Shown here piece by piece: positions 45,220-57,339 of a DNA stretch of 64,000 nucleotides. The DNA is from Epiperipatus broadwayi (taxonomy: Eukaryota; Onychophora; Udeonychophora; Euonychophora; Peripatidae): positions 1,322,001-1,386,000 of the forward strand of contig JAQFVV010012536.1 in the NCBI GenBank assembly GCA_028023455.1, read 5' to 3'. Positions within the stretch are counted from its first letter, which is position 1, and each line of letters opens with the position of its first letter. The notes beneath the pieces are model-generated. The model ran no database searches, had not been told where the DNA came from, and saw nothing but the letters and a program-made list of their open reading frames with translations. The position numbers were made by a program, and so were the translations under genes.

Positions 45220-45996
45220 ATGGAAAATACGGATACTAATGAGGTCCATTTCCGGACTATTATAGAATTGTTTAAGCAAGGTGAAGAAAGAGCGAAAAGA
45301 TGGGCAGAAGAAAGCCGAAGGAGAGGTGAGGAACTTAGAGCGCTGTACAGGCTCCTCCCTGGATGGCAAGAGATGGCAGATAAACTCCTGAACCAGAAAG
45401 TTGAGACAAATGATTCCGCAAAGAAGACTGATACACCAGACCTGGGACCTCGAACTCAGCCAACCAAGCTCAACACTAGAATATTCCATGAAGTAAAAAA
45501 ATGTCCTGAACTTTCTTTGGAAAGAGTACTTCCATTAAATGATGTCCGGGACACAGGACATCAAACCCAGCTAACCAAGCTTCATCACATAAAAATTTTT
45601 CACGAAGTCAAAAAATGTCCACAACTGTATTTAGACGAGATATTTCCAGCCAAGAATGTACGGGACTTATGGATTCAAACCCAGCTAACCATGCTTACCA
45701 CCAACATCAAAGTACTTAAAGAAAACCAGGAAAATATCCCACCTGATATAGCAAGAATATATCGAATAAAGGAAATAGTGAAAACAATGATGGCACTGGA
45801 TTTCAGCCCATGGGCCAAGGAGCCACCAGATAAGGCAAATAATTGCAACAGCCTAAAGCTTCAGTTATTAACAACCACTCTGGATTTCAGTCCCTGGGCC
45901 AAAGAACCACCAGACAAGGTAAAGAGACCTGATAATCTGAGACTGCAGTCATCAAATTATAAAAGCAGTGATTACCCACCAGACCCAGGATTATAG
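45220..45996 (+). CDS. 258-aa ORF of LTR element B, unknown function
   Basis: A clean open frame with a good start context (GGCCATGG). Residues 8-60 form a charged helical segment (EERAKRWAEESRRRGEELR). Residues 77-160 hold two copies of a repeat with the core FHEVKKCP at about 89 and 127, each followed by NDVRD or NVRD and Q-T-Q-L-T-like sequence. Residues 193-205 and 221-233 are an exact 13-residue repeat (LDFSPWAKEPPDK). It ends YPPDPGL, like the PPDPG end of the integrase tail in LTR element A, suggesting the last residues derive from pol. No zinc knuckle, protease or RT motif. I do not recognise the family. Gag-like packaging or a captured protein are possible roles. GC content is higher than the surroundings. 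Confidence 0.75.
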   Translation: MENTDTNEVHFRTIIELFKQGEERAKRWAEESRRRGEELRALYRLLPGWQEMADKLLNQKVETNDSAKKTDTPDLGPRTQPTKLNTRIFHEVKKCPELSLERVLPLNDVRDTGHQTQLTKLHHIKIFHEVKKCPQLYLDEIFPAKNVRDLWIQTQLTMLTTNIKVLKENQENIPPDIARIYRIKEIVKTMMALDFSPWAKEPPDKANNCNSLKLQLLTTTLDFSPWAKEPPDKVKRPDNLRLQSSNYKSSDYPPDPGL

Positions 45997-46314
45997 TAGT
46001 TTTTTTTTAAACAAAAAAAAATAAAATAAAAATGGACACGTCACAGGATAAATGAGCAAGGAGATAGGATATAACCAATATTAAACTTGTAAAATGTTAA
46101 ATAAAATTTGTTGAAAGGGGAAAATAATAGACAAAATGTTCGCTAGATGGTAGATTTATTAATATGATCTGGGTATATAATTCAGTTTCGTTTCTTCATT
46201 ATATTTATATCCTGTACATTATGGGTTATCTTGTAAATTTTGTTTATGCAGGCTTCATAGGTGGACACCTGTTGTAAGATCTTTTTTTTTAACAATTTTT
46301 TTTGTTCCGTCACT

Positions 46315-46323
46315 AAGGGAATG
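46315..46323 (+). other. Polypurine tract of LTR element B
   Basis: AAGGGAA then TG, just before the 3' LTR's TGAAACAG. It is preceded by T-runs, as in element A (26263-26271). Marks the plus-strand primer. Confidence 0.6.
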
Positions 46324-49030
46324 TGAAACAGTAAGGTCTGCTTTGCAGATCTTCGTTTCACCTTTTCTCACCTATTTCCTACCTCATACCTTAGTTTGAA
46401 CCCCAATCTATCGTAGTGTGTCTGCAATACGCTTATATACCGAAAATCCCGCCTAATTTTAAACCATGAGTACAATGCTTGTATTATATATATAAGTCAT
46501 TCCCAAATAAATAAAAGATTATAGATTATGTATATGTTCACATAATTTTGATTTATTAAAAAGTAGGTTATATAAGTCGTAATTGCACACACACTATGAT
46601 ATGCATTTTAAAACATATCAAAATTATAAATTGTTAAAGTTATTTTGTTTGAATCTATTTACAAATATATTACCGTCGTAATATATTTTGATTTAAAATA
46701 AAATTCATTTAGTAAATATTCGTTTAGTAAATAGATTCAAATATTGCAAGTTAAAAGTAAAATAATTTTCATTTAATTTAATAAAAGTCATTCCAAATAT
46801 TTCTTTAAAATAAATGAGGGACAATAGTTTAATTAGTTAATATTATATAAGTTTATCTAAAAACAGCAGATGTCCACTTAAGGTTTTCTTTAATTAATAA
46901 AAGTAATTTTTAATTAAATCTAGTTTGTAATTCGAATGTCGACAGGGAAATTAACAAAAGAAATTAATTAATGTTGAATTCCTTTAGACATTCGGATGAT
47001 TTAATTACAGCTGATAAGTCCGATATATTTTTGTAATGCTCCAGGGCAGTTCTATTGTTAAAGTCTACTATAAAAAGAAGGGTTTTCTTTTGTTCTCCAG
47101 TTTCTTCTAATGTTTCTAAGAGAAATCATTCTGAGTTCTATTCTAATAATTTGCTAACCTTGACATGACAGAGTAGAGGTGTTAAGATGGCTATGTCCCC
47201 TCGGAATAGCCAGCCGCTGCTCCAGACCATCGGAAGCTATCACATAAGGAACCCTGGAACTGCTGCTGCTGCAAAAATATGAACATTTCCAGATTTTGCT
47301 GTTAAATTATATAAAAACCTGCCGACCATCAATCTACCTAAAATGCTTCTCCAGAGGTAACCCTAAATTAACCCAAGAGCTCTTGTGATAACTAACATGC
47401 TATAGCTATTTTAAATTGTTTTTCTTATATTTCACATAACTTCATTATGTATTTCTTTAACGTGTTTAAATATACTCAACATTTTGCTCTCTATCCTTGG
47501 GTTAATATTTTCTATTTATTAAGCTTTCTGTTATTTTATTATGATAATGTGTCAGAATCATCTTTGACCGAGTGAATTATTCCTTTTGTTGAAACTAAGA
47601 TGCCGCTATAAAGGCATATTTTAAATTTCTAAATAATTTCCAATTTTTATTATCTTGCAAATCACTCATTCGAGGGCGATTCTTTTCTTTAATATATAAT
47701 ATAATCACATAGTTTAAAATCTACATGTTATTGATTTTAATCTAATATGAGAGTATGTGTGAGGTCAATGATTTAAATGTGTCCCCAAATGCATGATTGC
47801 GTATATAAATCTATACTTACTTTTCAAACCTGCAAGCATGCATTTTCTTATTTTAATTACCGTGTTCTACTTTAATTACAAAGTTCATCATTGATGTCGA
47901 GAATGTGCGGACCCTTTTAAATGAATTTCTGGGAATTTGATTGGGCATTTCTCTTAATCCAAGTAAAACCTATTCAGTATGTTTTATATACACTAGTCTT
48001 GTATTGCTGGTAAGAGAATTGGTTGTTGAGACCGCTTTGTTTTACTTTTCCAAGGATTCTTTACACGGCCAAAGTCTGTTCATTTGCGGTTTCCAGGCAG
48101 AGTGTGTCCCCAAGAGACACACCTGGGAATTAAATGCAATCGTCACCCAGTCACTAAGTTTCGGCTGTTCATCAAAATATTTTCCTACGGGTTAGCGGCG
48201 AGATGCCCTCCGTAATCATTCTGGATATTCAATATTGTTTTATTTTATATTATTTTTACAAAGCATCCGTGACTTAAACATGTCACACCCTCCAACTTTA
48301 ATAAATTCATTATCAGCAATACTGACCTCCCAATGTAACTATTATTATTATTATTATCAAATAAATGCTTTGATCACATTCCCACTTTGTTGCTTAGTAA
48401 GCTTTTGTCCATGCTATTCTCGAAATCAATAAATATTTTAGAACATTTAATTTTCAAATATTTTCTTAGACTTGTATAATTGCTCAAAGCACCTCACACA
48501 TGTTCCTATTTCATCAAGCACATTATCGTAATGCTATTAACCCGAGGAATAGAATATATCACTTTGCTTTAAAACCTTTTGTCATTTATTGAAATATAAT
48601 GCCCACAATTATTTAATATGCGTCCCTGTCTCATATAAGCAGACAGTGGCATTATATATATAATTTATATAAATAAATTTTGTGAAATTATTTAAAACTA
48701 AATTTGATATCTTATTTTATTGATTCCTATCACTGTCTCAGTCTATATATATATTTTCTGCATTTCTTTTGTAAATCCATAGACGTTAATTAGCCACCCA
48801 AGCTTCTTTTAGTATAGAGTCTTTTGTTTCTCCCTGACCACCAGGCACTGGTCAAAGGTTATACTAGTAGTGGCATCAGATGCGTTATCACGTAGATGGC
48901 GCTGTGAAATTTGGACTTTAGATTCGAACTTAGTATATCTAGAAGGCAACCCCTCCTAGAATGTTCAGTTTCGTGTCTGGGGTTTGAATTCTGCAGTGTG
49001 TTAGTGAGATAGATGATTCTGACTGTTACA
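46324..49030 (+). repeat. 3' LTR of element B
   Basis: Near-identical direct repeat of 41209-43914, ending CTGACTGTTACA at 49030. Many of the differences are C/T or G/A transitions. The open frame at 47941-48195 is not intact in the other LTR and is not considered a gene. Confidence 0.9.
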
Positions 49031-49038
49031 ATATATAT

Positions 49039-49288
49039 ATTGAAATTATTTATAATATTTGTTTGAATGCAAGTATAATTTGTGTACTTGGAGTTCAATG
49101 TAAATTATAAGGGATTTGAACACAGACTTTCAAGCTCCTTTCAGTTATCACTCTATATCACAAAATCATTTATCATTTTTACGTGTGTGATCATGGGTAT
49201 CGTTTGTATGACACAGAGCTGACAGCTGAAGAGAGCTTGAAAGCCCATGTCCAAATCCCTTATAATTTACATTGAAATTATTTATATA
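49039..49288. repeat. Palindromic repeat flanked by direct repeat
   Basis: AATGTAAATTATAAGGGATTT (49099) is mirrored by AAATCCCTTATAATTTACATT (ends about 49275), with further pairing through the CTTTCAAGCTC / GAGCTTGAAAG blocks. ATTGAAATTATTTATA occurs on both sides (about 49039 and 49273). Non-coding. The sequence is loosely related to the left part of the H4 family. Confidence 0.65.
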
Positions 49289-49289
49289 A

Positions 49290-52200
49290 GTGACTGATAA
49301 ATTTATGTACGACTGCTCAATTTCATACATGCATGTAAGATGATAATTGATAATAATTATAAAATGATAACACATCATTTCATCATACATTCCAATTTAA
49401 TTACTCATCATTTGTGTTTGTTTATCATCTATAACTTATGCTGTTTTGTTAAATATTTTACTTATGAACTTCGGCAGAAAGTTTATATGACTATTTCAAA
49501 TTAATATTAATAATTATAATACATCTTGTGTGTTATGTGGGATGAATATATCTCTCAAATATTCTATAAAACATCTGACCCATCATGCCGTTTAAATTTA
49601 TTATCTTTAAAAAGAAAACTTTATACTACCCAAAATACATATATTTCTCACTTTGCTTTTATATAAAATATCTATTTTATATTTATACTCTACTTTACAT
49701 GTAAAATAAATATTATGATCATCATCAACATTATTGTCACATGCATATCACAATCATTATGCAAATAAAATATCTACATCTATAAGTTTATATGACATAT
49801 ACAATAATATATATTTAATGGATAATATATCTGTAGAAATATTATGAAAATCAATCTTTTTTTTCTATTTTTCTGTAATATCTTCCATAAATACAATTTA
49901 TCCAAACCACTTCGAACATTTTTTAGCAAAACTCTTAATTTGTACATAATGATAAGTAGAATATTCTTTTAAATTTTAATAAAAAATAATTTATTAAATT
50001 TTAGAATTTTTTTTCTTTGATAATATATAATATATAAATATATCCTTTATTAATAACATAAAATAAAATATCAAACATGGAGCAATAATTAATGGAAGAT
50101 TCGTTAAGTTCTATTCAAAAATTGATAAGCAGAAGTTTTTTACTCAAGATGTTAAAGCCTCAAAAATAAATCAAAAAGTGTTGTCCTATTCATAATAAGT
50201 TTTTTTTTACAATACCAAGTTTTAATATTAATATTACTATTTTTTAAATTAAAATGTTAATGTGTGTGTTTACATTTATTCCACACCCACATCCCATTCT
50301 TTTTATGAGCAGATTTCCTATCCATAATTAAGATAAATATTATACTGCATGTTTTGCTATTTTAACAACAATTATTTACCTATTCATAACAAAATCATAT
50401 GAAGAAATTATCTGAAAGAGAAACTACATGAATAGCATAACATTTGTTTATTTTTTTGTGTATTGTTTTTATTATTGTTCTCTCCATTATTAAAATGTCA
50501 TTTAAAACTAACTGCTTTAATATATATGCTTATATATGTTGGCTAAGCATTAATATTTTGTTATAAGGTGTATATGTGTTTATTATAATATTTTAGACAG
50601 AGGTCAAACCTGGCTATGTCTAAAGTTAATTTAGAATGGTAAAATGATACGATTTTTCTCATGTTTTTTTTATATTATCAAACAGTAACTTATTTGAATA
50701 TTTTATATTCCTTAAATGATAATATAAAAATTCCAAACATTTTTTTCAAATACTAATGTTAATATTTATAATTTGTTATAAGTAGTTTAAAAGAGAAACA
50801 AAAAGTACAAAAAATAATAAAACATATTTTTTTCTCTATTCTGTAATTTTATCTACTACTTTTTTAAAGTAATATGATAAATAGATTTTTTACTGTCTTC
50901 AATAATTTATTGATTAGTTTTAACTTTTTTTAATAAAATATTAAGTGAGATAAATAAGTAAAATTTTATCTACTCTCTATCAGACTTTTAAAAGAAAAGA
51001 AAAATACTGTTTTAACATTTTTGTTAAGAATTTTGTTTTAATTGTTTTATTTTTCTCTTTATTTTTCTAAAATAAAAAGTAGTGTGGTTCAAATCAAAGT
51101 ATAATCAAATGATAGTCTTGTTTTTTTTGATAATTAAGAAAAACCATAACTACAGAGGAATTTTTATATGATTGAATTTTGTAATTAAAAAAAAACAAAT
51201 AACCTCTGGTAAAAAAAAAACTCAGTTGATCAGCATTTAATATTGTCATGTTTGAGATAAGATATAATTGGATGGGAAACAGGATTGTAAAACTAAGATA
51301 GGGTAATGTTAAATCAATTGTCATTAGTGTCAGGTGAGCAGTTATTCTTGATTCAGTTGTTGAAAAAATGGTAGCAGTAGTTTAGCTGTGAAAATAACAA
51401 CAAGGAATAATTTTATAATCTGAAATAGGACTCATGTCACTTCTACTTTAGAAAAATATTTTAAAGTGGATTTGAAAAAAAAAACATGTGCTAAATTTTA
51501 ACTAAAAGCTGAGCATCATCAAACATCTCCATATAGACTTTTTCTAAAAGTAAATGTATATAAAGGAAAATATTCCTAGAGAAATATGCAATAAGCCTTG
51601 TTTTCATCTAAAAGCATGACTGTCTCATTTTATGTGCTAGCCTGACTGCAAACTAATAGATTAAAATAGATAGCTTTTAGGCTATGAACAATGGGAAAAT
51701 ATTGTATTGTAAAAATGTATCATTTTAACTATGTACATTACCTAGAAATCTGTGTTATTGAATAAGTTATCATAATGAAAATTTGAACCTACAAAAAGAA
51801 ACATTAATACAACTTCTAGAAAGATTGTTTAAACCCAACAATAGAAACCAACATGAAACAAAATTGAAAATTGCAACTACCAAAGGACTTGAAAGAGAAA
51901 GAAATCCTTCAGCTTCACCTATTTAAATAAAAAGTAGGTTGAAGTAAAGAAAGGTTCCCCTCTTTTCTTCCATAGCATAAGCTTGTAGTTAAACACCTGT
52001 AGAGGTCCCTACTATCACATTTTACATGTGTATTCTCGAGGTTACAGCCTCGGTAAAAATTACTTATGTAATCAATGTGCGTTTAATAAATTTATAATTA
52101 CAATTAAAAAATATTGTAGTGTGAACATCTACATTTATAAAAAAAACTTTTCATATATGTAATAATTGGTAATAAATGATAATTTTTATTAAGTTTTTAA

Positions 52201-53150
52201 ACATTTTGTAATTTTTTTTAATTTTTCTTCCAAAATTGTAAAAAAAGGAGTTTAGTTTGTATGAATTTTTATCTTTTATTTGTGAGATATTATTTTATAT
52301 TGAATTATTAAAAAGGATGATTATATCAGAAAGTAAGAGTTTTGCTGTATAAAATTATATTTTTTGATAAAATGGATGAGTTCAAATTGTCATATTGTCA
52401 TATATTTTCTCAATTTTCTTAATTAATCTATTTGTTAATTCATTAAATAATGATTAAAAATAATGATAGTGTTAATGTCTTCATTCCTTCAGCTATCTGA
52501 TCTATAAATTATCAGTACGTATGATTTTATTTTATTATAGCATAGTGTTTTAGGAATTTATAAATTATTTCAGTAAATCTATTAAATATTAAAGTAGAGC
52601 AAGCTGATACATTTACATTTCTTTGTTAGCAATCACAGTTCCAACTGACTTTATGATCTTGAGCTAGCTCTAGAGAAATATATGGGGATTTAGTTTTCTG
52701 TTTGGATATCCAGATAATTCTTTGGATGGTACAAAAATGAAGATGATCTTTAAAGTCAACAGTATTTTATATTTTAGAGAACATTTAATTTATAGATGCC
52801 AGTATCCTCATGGTACATTATGACAAGAGCATCAATGATGATCACCATGATTCAAGATCCCAGCATTATTTTTATGATACATACTTCAGCACTTGAGTAT
52901 GTGCATTCAAATGATTATGTTCAAGCTTTAAGTTTAGTAATAACTAATGAATCACTTTTAAATCTAGTCATAAGGAATGATAATGGATTATTCTTGTGAA
53001 ATACTGGTAATATAACATAATTGTTGAAACTACTTATATTTTTGTTCTATGCTGATTCTTTTATTTTTTTTATAATTATAATTTTATATTTGCAAATTGT
53101 TTTTGAATGGAGATGATGTTTCATCATCTTTGTCATGTAACCCCTTGCCC
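49290..53150. other. AT-rich DNA, no gene recognised
   Basis: Long featureless stretch, including T- and A-rich simple sequence. The one repeat relic is at about 51990-52060 (related to the MITE at 5930-6088). Small open frames (51094-51324, 52796-52999) have no family features. Confidence 0.45.
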
Positions 53151-53158
53151 TACCATTA

Positions 53159-53160
<2 letters not shown>

Positions 53161-53198
<38 letters not shown>
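53161..53198. repeat. (TA)n microsatellite
   Basis: About 19 TA units. Shorter TA tracts occur at 53331, 53391 and 53749 before array H2. Confidence 0.95.
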
Positions 53199-53200
<2 letters not shown>

Positions 53201-53859
53201 TATTATTTTTGGGAATAAACCATGTGTTATTTTGCATTACAAACCGATATATTGATGAACTAGCATCCACCATTGTCAAGGTTGACAATAATAATTTATC
53301 TATATCATACAACCGTGAAAACATTAAATATTATATATATATAATAATTAATAAAACAAGTCATAAATTTCGTAACTTGCTTTTAAGCTTGCATATATAT
53401 ATAATTGAACCTCTCTCATTATTATAAACATGATTACCAAACAAAAAAATACATAGTATTTTACAACTATTAAAAATTTAAAACCCCCATTTTTTTATTT
53501 ATTTGAACATTATTGTTTCTCTGATTCATCACATGTTCATTTTGTGCATTGCAATGTTAATATTATGTGTGTGTGCATGCATGCAGTTGCACTTGCAATT
53601 GTCCCTCTTTGCTAATAATGAAAATGTGGGTTGCAGATCTACTTACAAATTTATCTACCACTCCCATAATCATTGATCTATTCTACATTTGGTAAATTTT
53701 AAGCCAGAAATATATTGATTAAAACAGAATATATGCATCTGTGTGTGATATATATATATATATGATCAATAGATGGAGCTTTACCAAGACCTCCAAACAA
53801 GGGTATTTGTTTACATAAATGTCAGAGTCAATATTCACTGTCTCTTTCATTTTGCTCCA

Positions 53860-53906
53860 CCCTCAGATCAGCTGATTTCAAGCTGATTTGCTCTCATCAG
53901 TGAGGG
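53860..53906 (-). ncRNA. Hammerhead ribozyme, type I, H2 unit 1
   Basis: Minus strand: stem I CCCUCA/UGAGGG, core CUGAUGA, 4-bp stem II GAGC/GCUU with loop AAAUCA, GAAA, stem III AUC/GAU with loop AGCU, AUC cleavage triplet. Same bases as the 55.58-kb copy. Confidence 0.85.
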
Positions 53907-54273
53907 ATAGAAGTTAGAAACTAGACCTAAATATTAACTCCAAGCGTTTATGCAAAATGTTTCTATCAGTTTGCAAGCATGAATTATTTAGACACCTAAA
54001 TGTCTTCAAACTCAGCCTATCAAACTAGATAGCTATATGGGTCTGATATCAGTTCAGATTCTCCACATAGTGAAAGCTTCTGCAATTTATATCATTGCAA
54101 GAAAACTTTAAAGGTACATTTATGAAAAACAAAAACAAGTTTTATATACGTAAAAACCTGCTATCGCTTGTATTAATGATCAATAGATGGAGCTTTACCA
54201 AGACCTCCAAACAAGCGTATTTGTTTACATAAACATCAGAGTCAATATTCACTGTCTCTTTCATTTTGCTCCA

Positions 54274-54320
54274 CCCTCAGATCAGCTGATTTCAAGCTGA
54301 TTTGCTCTCATCAGTGAGGG
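54274..54320 (-). ncRNA. Hammerhead ribozyme, type I, H2 unit 2
   Basis: Identical core and stems to unit 1, 414 bp downstream. Confidence 0.85.
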
Positions 54321-54688
54321 ATAGAAGTTAGAAACTAGACCTAAATATTAACTCCAAGCGTTTATGCAAAATGTTTCTATCAGTTTGCAAGCATGAATTG
54401 TTTAGACACCTAGATGTCTTCAAACTCAGCCTATCAAACTAGATAGCTATATGGGTCTGATATCAGTTCAGATTCTCCACATAGTGAAAGCTTCTGCAAT
54501 CTATATCATTGCAAGAAAACTTTAAAGGTACATTTATGAAAAACAAAAACCAAGTTTTATATATGTAAAAACCTGCTATCGCTTGTATTAATGATCAATA
54601 GATGGAGCTTTACCAAGACCTCCAAACAAGCGTATTTGTTTACATAAACATCAGAGTCAATATTCACTGTCTCTTTCATTTTGCTCCA

Positions 54689-54735
54689 CCCTCAGATCAG
54701 CTGATTTCAAGCTGATTTGCTCTCATCAGTGAGGG
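54689..54735 (-). ncRNA. Hammerhead ribozyme, type I, H2 unit 3
   Basis: Identical core and stems, 415 bp after unit 2. Confidence 0.85.
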
Positions 54736-55578
54736 ATAGAAGTTAGAAACTAGACCTAAATATTAACTCCAAGCGTTTATGCAAAACATTTCTATCAGTT
54801 TGCAAGCATGAATTGTTTAGACACCTAAATGTCTTCAAACTCAGCCTATCAAACTAGATAGCTTGTTTGGAGGTCTTGGTAAAGCTCCATCTATTGATCA
54901 TTAATACAAGCGATAGCAGGTTTTTACGTATATAAAACTTGTTTTTGTTTTTCATAAATGTACCTTTAAAGTTTTCTTGCAATGATATAGATTGCAGAAG
55001 CTTTCACTATGTGGAGAACTGAACTGATATCAGACCCATATAGCTATCTAGTTTGATAGGCTGAGTTTGAAGACATTTAGGTGTCTAAACAATTCATGCT
55101 TGCAATAGAAACGTTTTGCATAAACGCTTGGACTTAATATTTAGGTCTAGTTTCTAACTTCTATCCCTCACTGATCAGAGCAAATCAGCTTGAAATCAGC
55201 TAATCTAAGGGTGGAGCAAAATGAAGGAGACAGTGAATATTCACTCTGACATTTATGTAAACAAATACGCTTGTTTGGAGGTCTTGGTAAAGCTCCATCT
55301 ATTGATCATTAATACAAGCGATAGCAGGTTTTTACGTATATAAAACTTGTTTTTGTTTTTCATAAATATACCTTTAAAGTTTTCTTGCAATGATATAGAT
55401 TGCAGAAGCTTTCACTATGTGGAGAATCTGAACTGATATCAGACCCATATAGCTATCTAGTTTGATAGGCTGAGTTTGAAGACATTTAGGTGTCTAAACA
55501 ATTCATGCTTGCAAACTGATAGAAACGTTTTGCATAAACGCTTGGAGTTAATATTTAGGTCTAGTTTCTAACTTCTAT

Positions 55579-55625
55579 CCCTCACTGATGAGAGCAAATC
55601 AGCTTGAAATCAGCTGATCTGAGGG
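55579..55625 (+). ncRNA. Hammerhead ribozyme, type I, H2 reverse unit
   Basis: CCCUCA 55579-55584, CUGAUGA 55585-55591, GAGC 55592-55595, loop AAAUCA, GCUU 55602-55605, GAAA 55606-55609, stem III ending in AUC at 55619 (predicted cleavage after this base), UGAGGG 55620-55625. Every conserved hammerhead base is present. The neighbouring reverse copy near 55160-55205 has CUGAUCA and a changed stem I, and is probably inactive. Confidence 0.88.
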
Positions 55626-55799
55626 TGGAGCAAAATGAAAGAGACAGTGAATATTGACTCTGACATTTATGTAAACAAATACGCTTGTTTGGAGGTCTTG
55701 GTAAAGCTCCATCTATTGATCATTAATACAAGCGATAGCAGGTTTTTACGTATATAAAACTTGTTTTTGTTTTTCATATATATATATAACCATTACAAA

Positions 55800-55990
55800 G
55801 CAGTCAACACTTAGACAATGCCAATACAGACAACAATCAACAATCTCAAACTGTTCTCAAGGCAATCTCCTTTTAACAATAAAAAGACCAGTCAACACTT
55901 AGACAATTTCAATACAGATAACAATCAACAATCTCAAACTGTTATCATGGCAACCAACTTTAGCAATAAGTGGAATCCCATCTTTATTTA
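55800..55990 (+). repeat. Dispersed repeat, two tandem pieces
   Basis: AGTCAACACTTAGACAAT...CAATCTCAAACTGTT occurs twice (55802-55860 and 55890-55945) and a third, diverged copy lies at 61045-61140 (ACACATAGACAATCCC...TTTCAAACTGTTGTCAAGG). All sit next to TA-rich tracts. Non-coding; the 66-codon frame here is not a gene. Confidence 0.65.
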
Positions 55991-55994
55991 TGAT

Positions 55995-57040
55995 TCCGTA
56001 TATTTATATACACATTAAAGATTGCAAGTTGACCACAGAGATTGAAATTATTGATACAAAGAAGTATAAATAAACCTCTTTAAATAGGTAAATATAACCC
56101 GTTCTGAATGCAGACTAATAAATATTCAATTATAATATTACAAATTGCAATTATAATTTTCAAATTGCACCCAAAGTATTACTTAAATAATAAGTGTAAT
56201 AAAGCTCAAGGCAAAATGAGTTAAAAAGTAACCATATATATTTACACAGACGAAGCATAACAGATCAATTTTTATTTTTTATTAAAATATATTCCCATCT
56301 CCTGTAATATATATTTTTTGTTTTTAAGAAATAAACATTATATTATTTACTATTTAAAATTAGCAATTCCAAATGCAGTTGGTTGGGTCAACCTGTTTAC
56401 TTTTACTTAAGTTATTGCAAACTGAAAGAAAAATTAAATGGAACATAATCAACTTGAAATTCAATCAATTTAATTACATCTCTGTTTGGATGTGGTTTTG
56501 ATGAAACTCAACTTCTTAGTAAAGCAATCATTTTTAAAGTTTCCATTTCAAAAATTTAATTATAAAAATATATATACTTCAAGATAGAGTTGATCGTTTT
56601 GTTTCCAAAATATATTAAAAGTTTCTTATTTCTAGGTAAATCTTTAATATATTTTTTTCAACTTATAAAAGCTTTTTTTTTTTTAATTTTCATTCTTTTT
56701 TGCAAAAAGTAGAGTGAAATAGTATATTCCGTCCTTAAAATCATGTTGATCTAGAGTAACTTAACTCTAATAATGGAAAATTGAATCATTAGGTCTTTGG
56801 GAATATGATAATACAAATTACAATATAAAAAGTAAAACATCAAATATAAACTCCTTTTTTAATCAACAAAGCTAAATTAACTTTCGTCTTCCTAACTCAC
56901 ATCATTGATAAAAAATTAAAATAAAGTATTTGTATTATTGTATTCTTTCTTTTTTATTTCATTTACATTTGATATTGATTTTTGTTGACATTACTGAAAT
57001 GCTAAAAAGAAAATCAAAGGTAAAAAATACGAAACTGACA
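55995..57040. other. AT-rich DNA, nothing recognised
   Basis: No supported feature. Confidence 0.4.
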
Positions 57041-57045
57041 TTAGC

Positions 57046-57330
57046 TTAATATATAGAACATATAAGCACAGACTTTCACATGACCCACCACTCACAACTC
57101 TATCTCATATCACTGATACACCTGAACAAAAGATAAATAATATCCAATATACGTATTTCATGCTAAACCAGCAATCATCAGTTGGTCCAGATTATCATCT
57201 CCACACATATATGCAATAAGTGCACAGATATATATTAAGATAACAAATCTTCATACTTTAATGGACAGGTTTCAATCTACTCCACACTCCAACTCTTCAA
57301 CCGTCCATCCAAATGAAAATCTGATGGAAC
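57046..57330 (-). repeat. Dispersed repeat, family H4, copy 1
   Basis: Shares, in order, the CACAGACTTTCACATGACCC, CTGAACA...AAAAGATAAATAAT, hammerhead, CTCCACACATATAT, TATATTAAGATA, CTTCATACTTTAATGGACAGG and CAACTCTTCA blocks with the copies at 58.0 and 58.5 kb. Non-coding; the minus-strand frame at 57277-57534 overlaps its end without family motifs. Confidence 0.85.
57144..57185 (-). ncRNA. Hammerhead ribozyme, type I, H4 copy 1
   Basis: Minus strand: CCAA/UUGG stem I, core CUGAUGA, stem II UGCU/AGCA, GAAA, short stem III (AUACGUAU), AUA cleavage triplet. Stem I is short (4 bp). Confidence 0.7.
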
Positions 57331-57339
57331 GCTCAAAGG

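Larger units (their letters stand above)
41209..49030 (+). mobile_element. LTR element B: complete non-autonomous LTR retrotransposon
   Basis: Two direct repeats of 2706 and 2707 bp (41209-43914 and 46324-49030) bound a 2.4-kb internal region. The LTRs start TG and end CA, a polypurine tract precedes the 3' LTR, and a tRNA-Lys-like primer site follows the 5' LTR. ATATAT flanks both sides and may be the target duplication, though the TA-rich context makes this ambiguous. Hand comparison shows roughly 2% difference between the LTRs, so the insertion is fairly recent. The only ORF is 45220-45996; no protease, RT, RNase H or integrase is present, so it must rely on another element. The relationship to LTR element A is shown by shared LTR ends and a PPDPG protein ending. 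Confidence 0.85.
53762..55777. repeat. Satellite array H2, ~414 bp units, inverted
   Basis: Forward units start at 53762, 54176 and 54591. The third is cut at about 54863 and flips directly into reverse copies (equivalent landmarks at 54869, 55277 and 55691). Both outer ends join (TA)n tracts (53749-53761 and 55778-55788). The unit is clearly homologous to H1 along its whole length (shared CTATATGGGTCTGAT, TTTACATAAAC, AATCTATATCATTGCAAGAAA blocks) but is diverged, while H2 units agree closely with one another. Hammerheads are on the minus strand in forward units and the plus strand in reverse units. Confidence 0.95.

Noticed and set aside
47941-48195. 84-codon frame in the 3' LTR of element B
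   Set aside because: The matching stretch of the 5' LTR has substitutions that break it, and it has no recognisable domain.
49225-49260. CTGAAGA...GAAA in the 49.2-kb palindrome as a ribozyme
   Set aside because: Only 6 bases lie between the boxes, too few for stem II.
52796-52999. 67-codon frame as a gene
   Set aside because: No splice, promoter or family signal; length is expected by chance in a 64-kb window.
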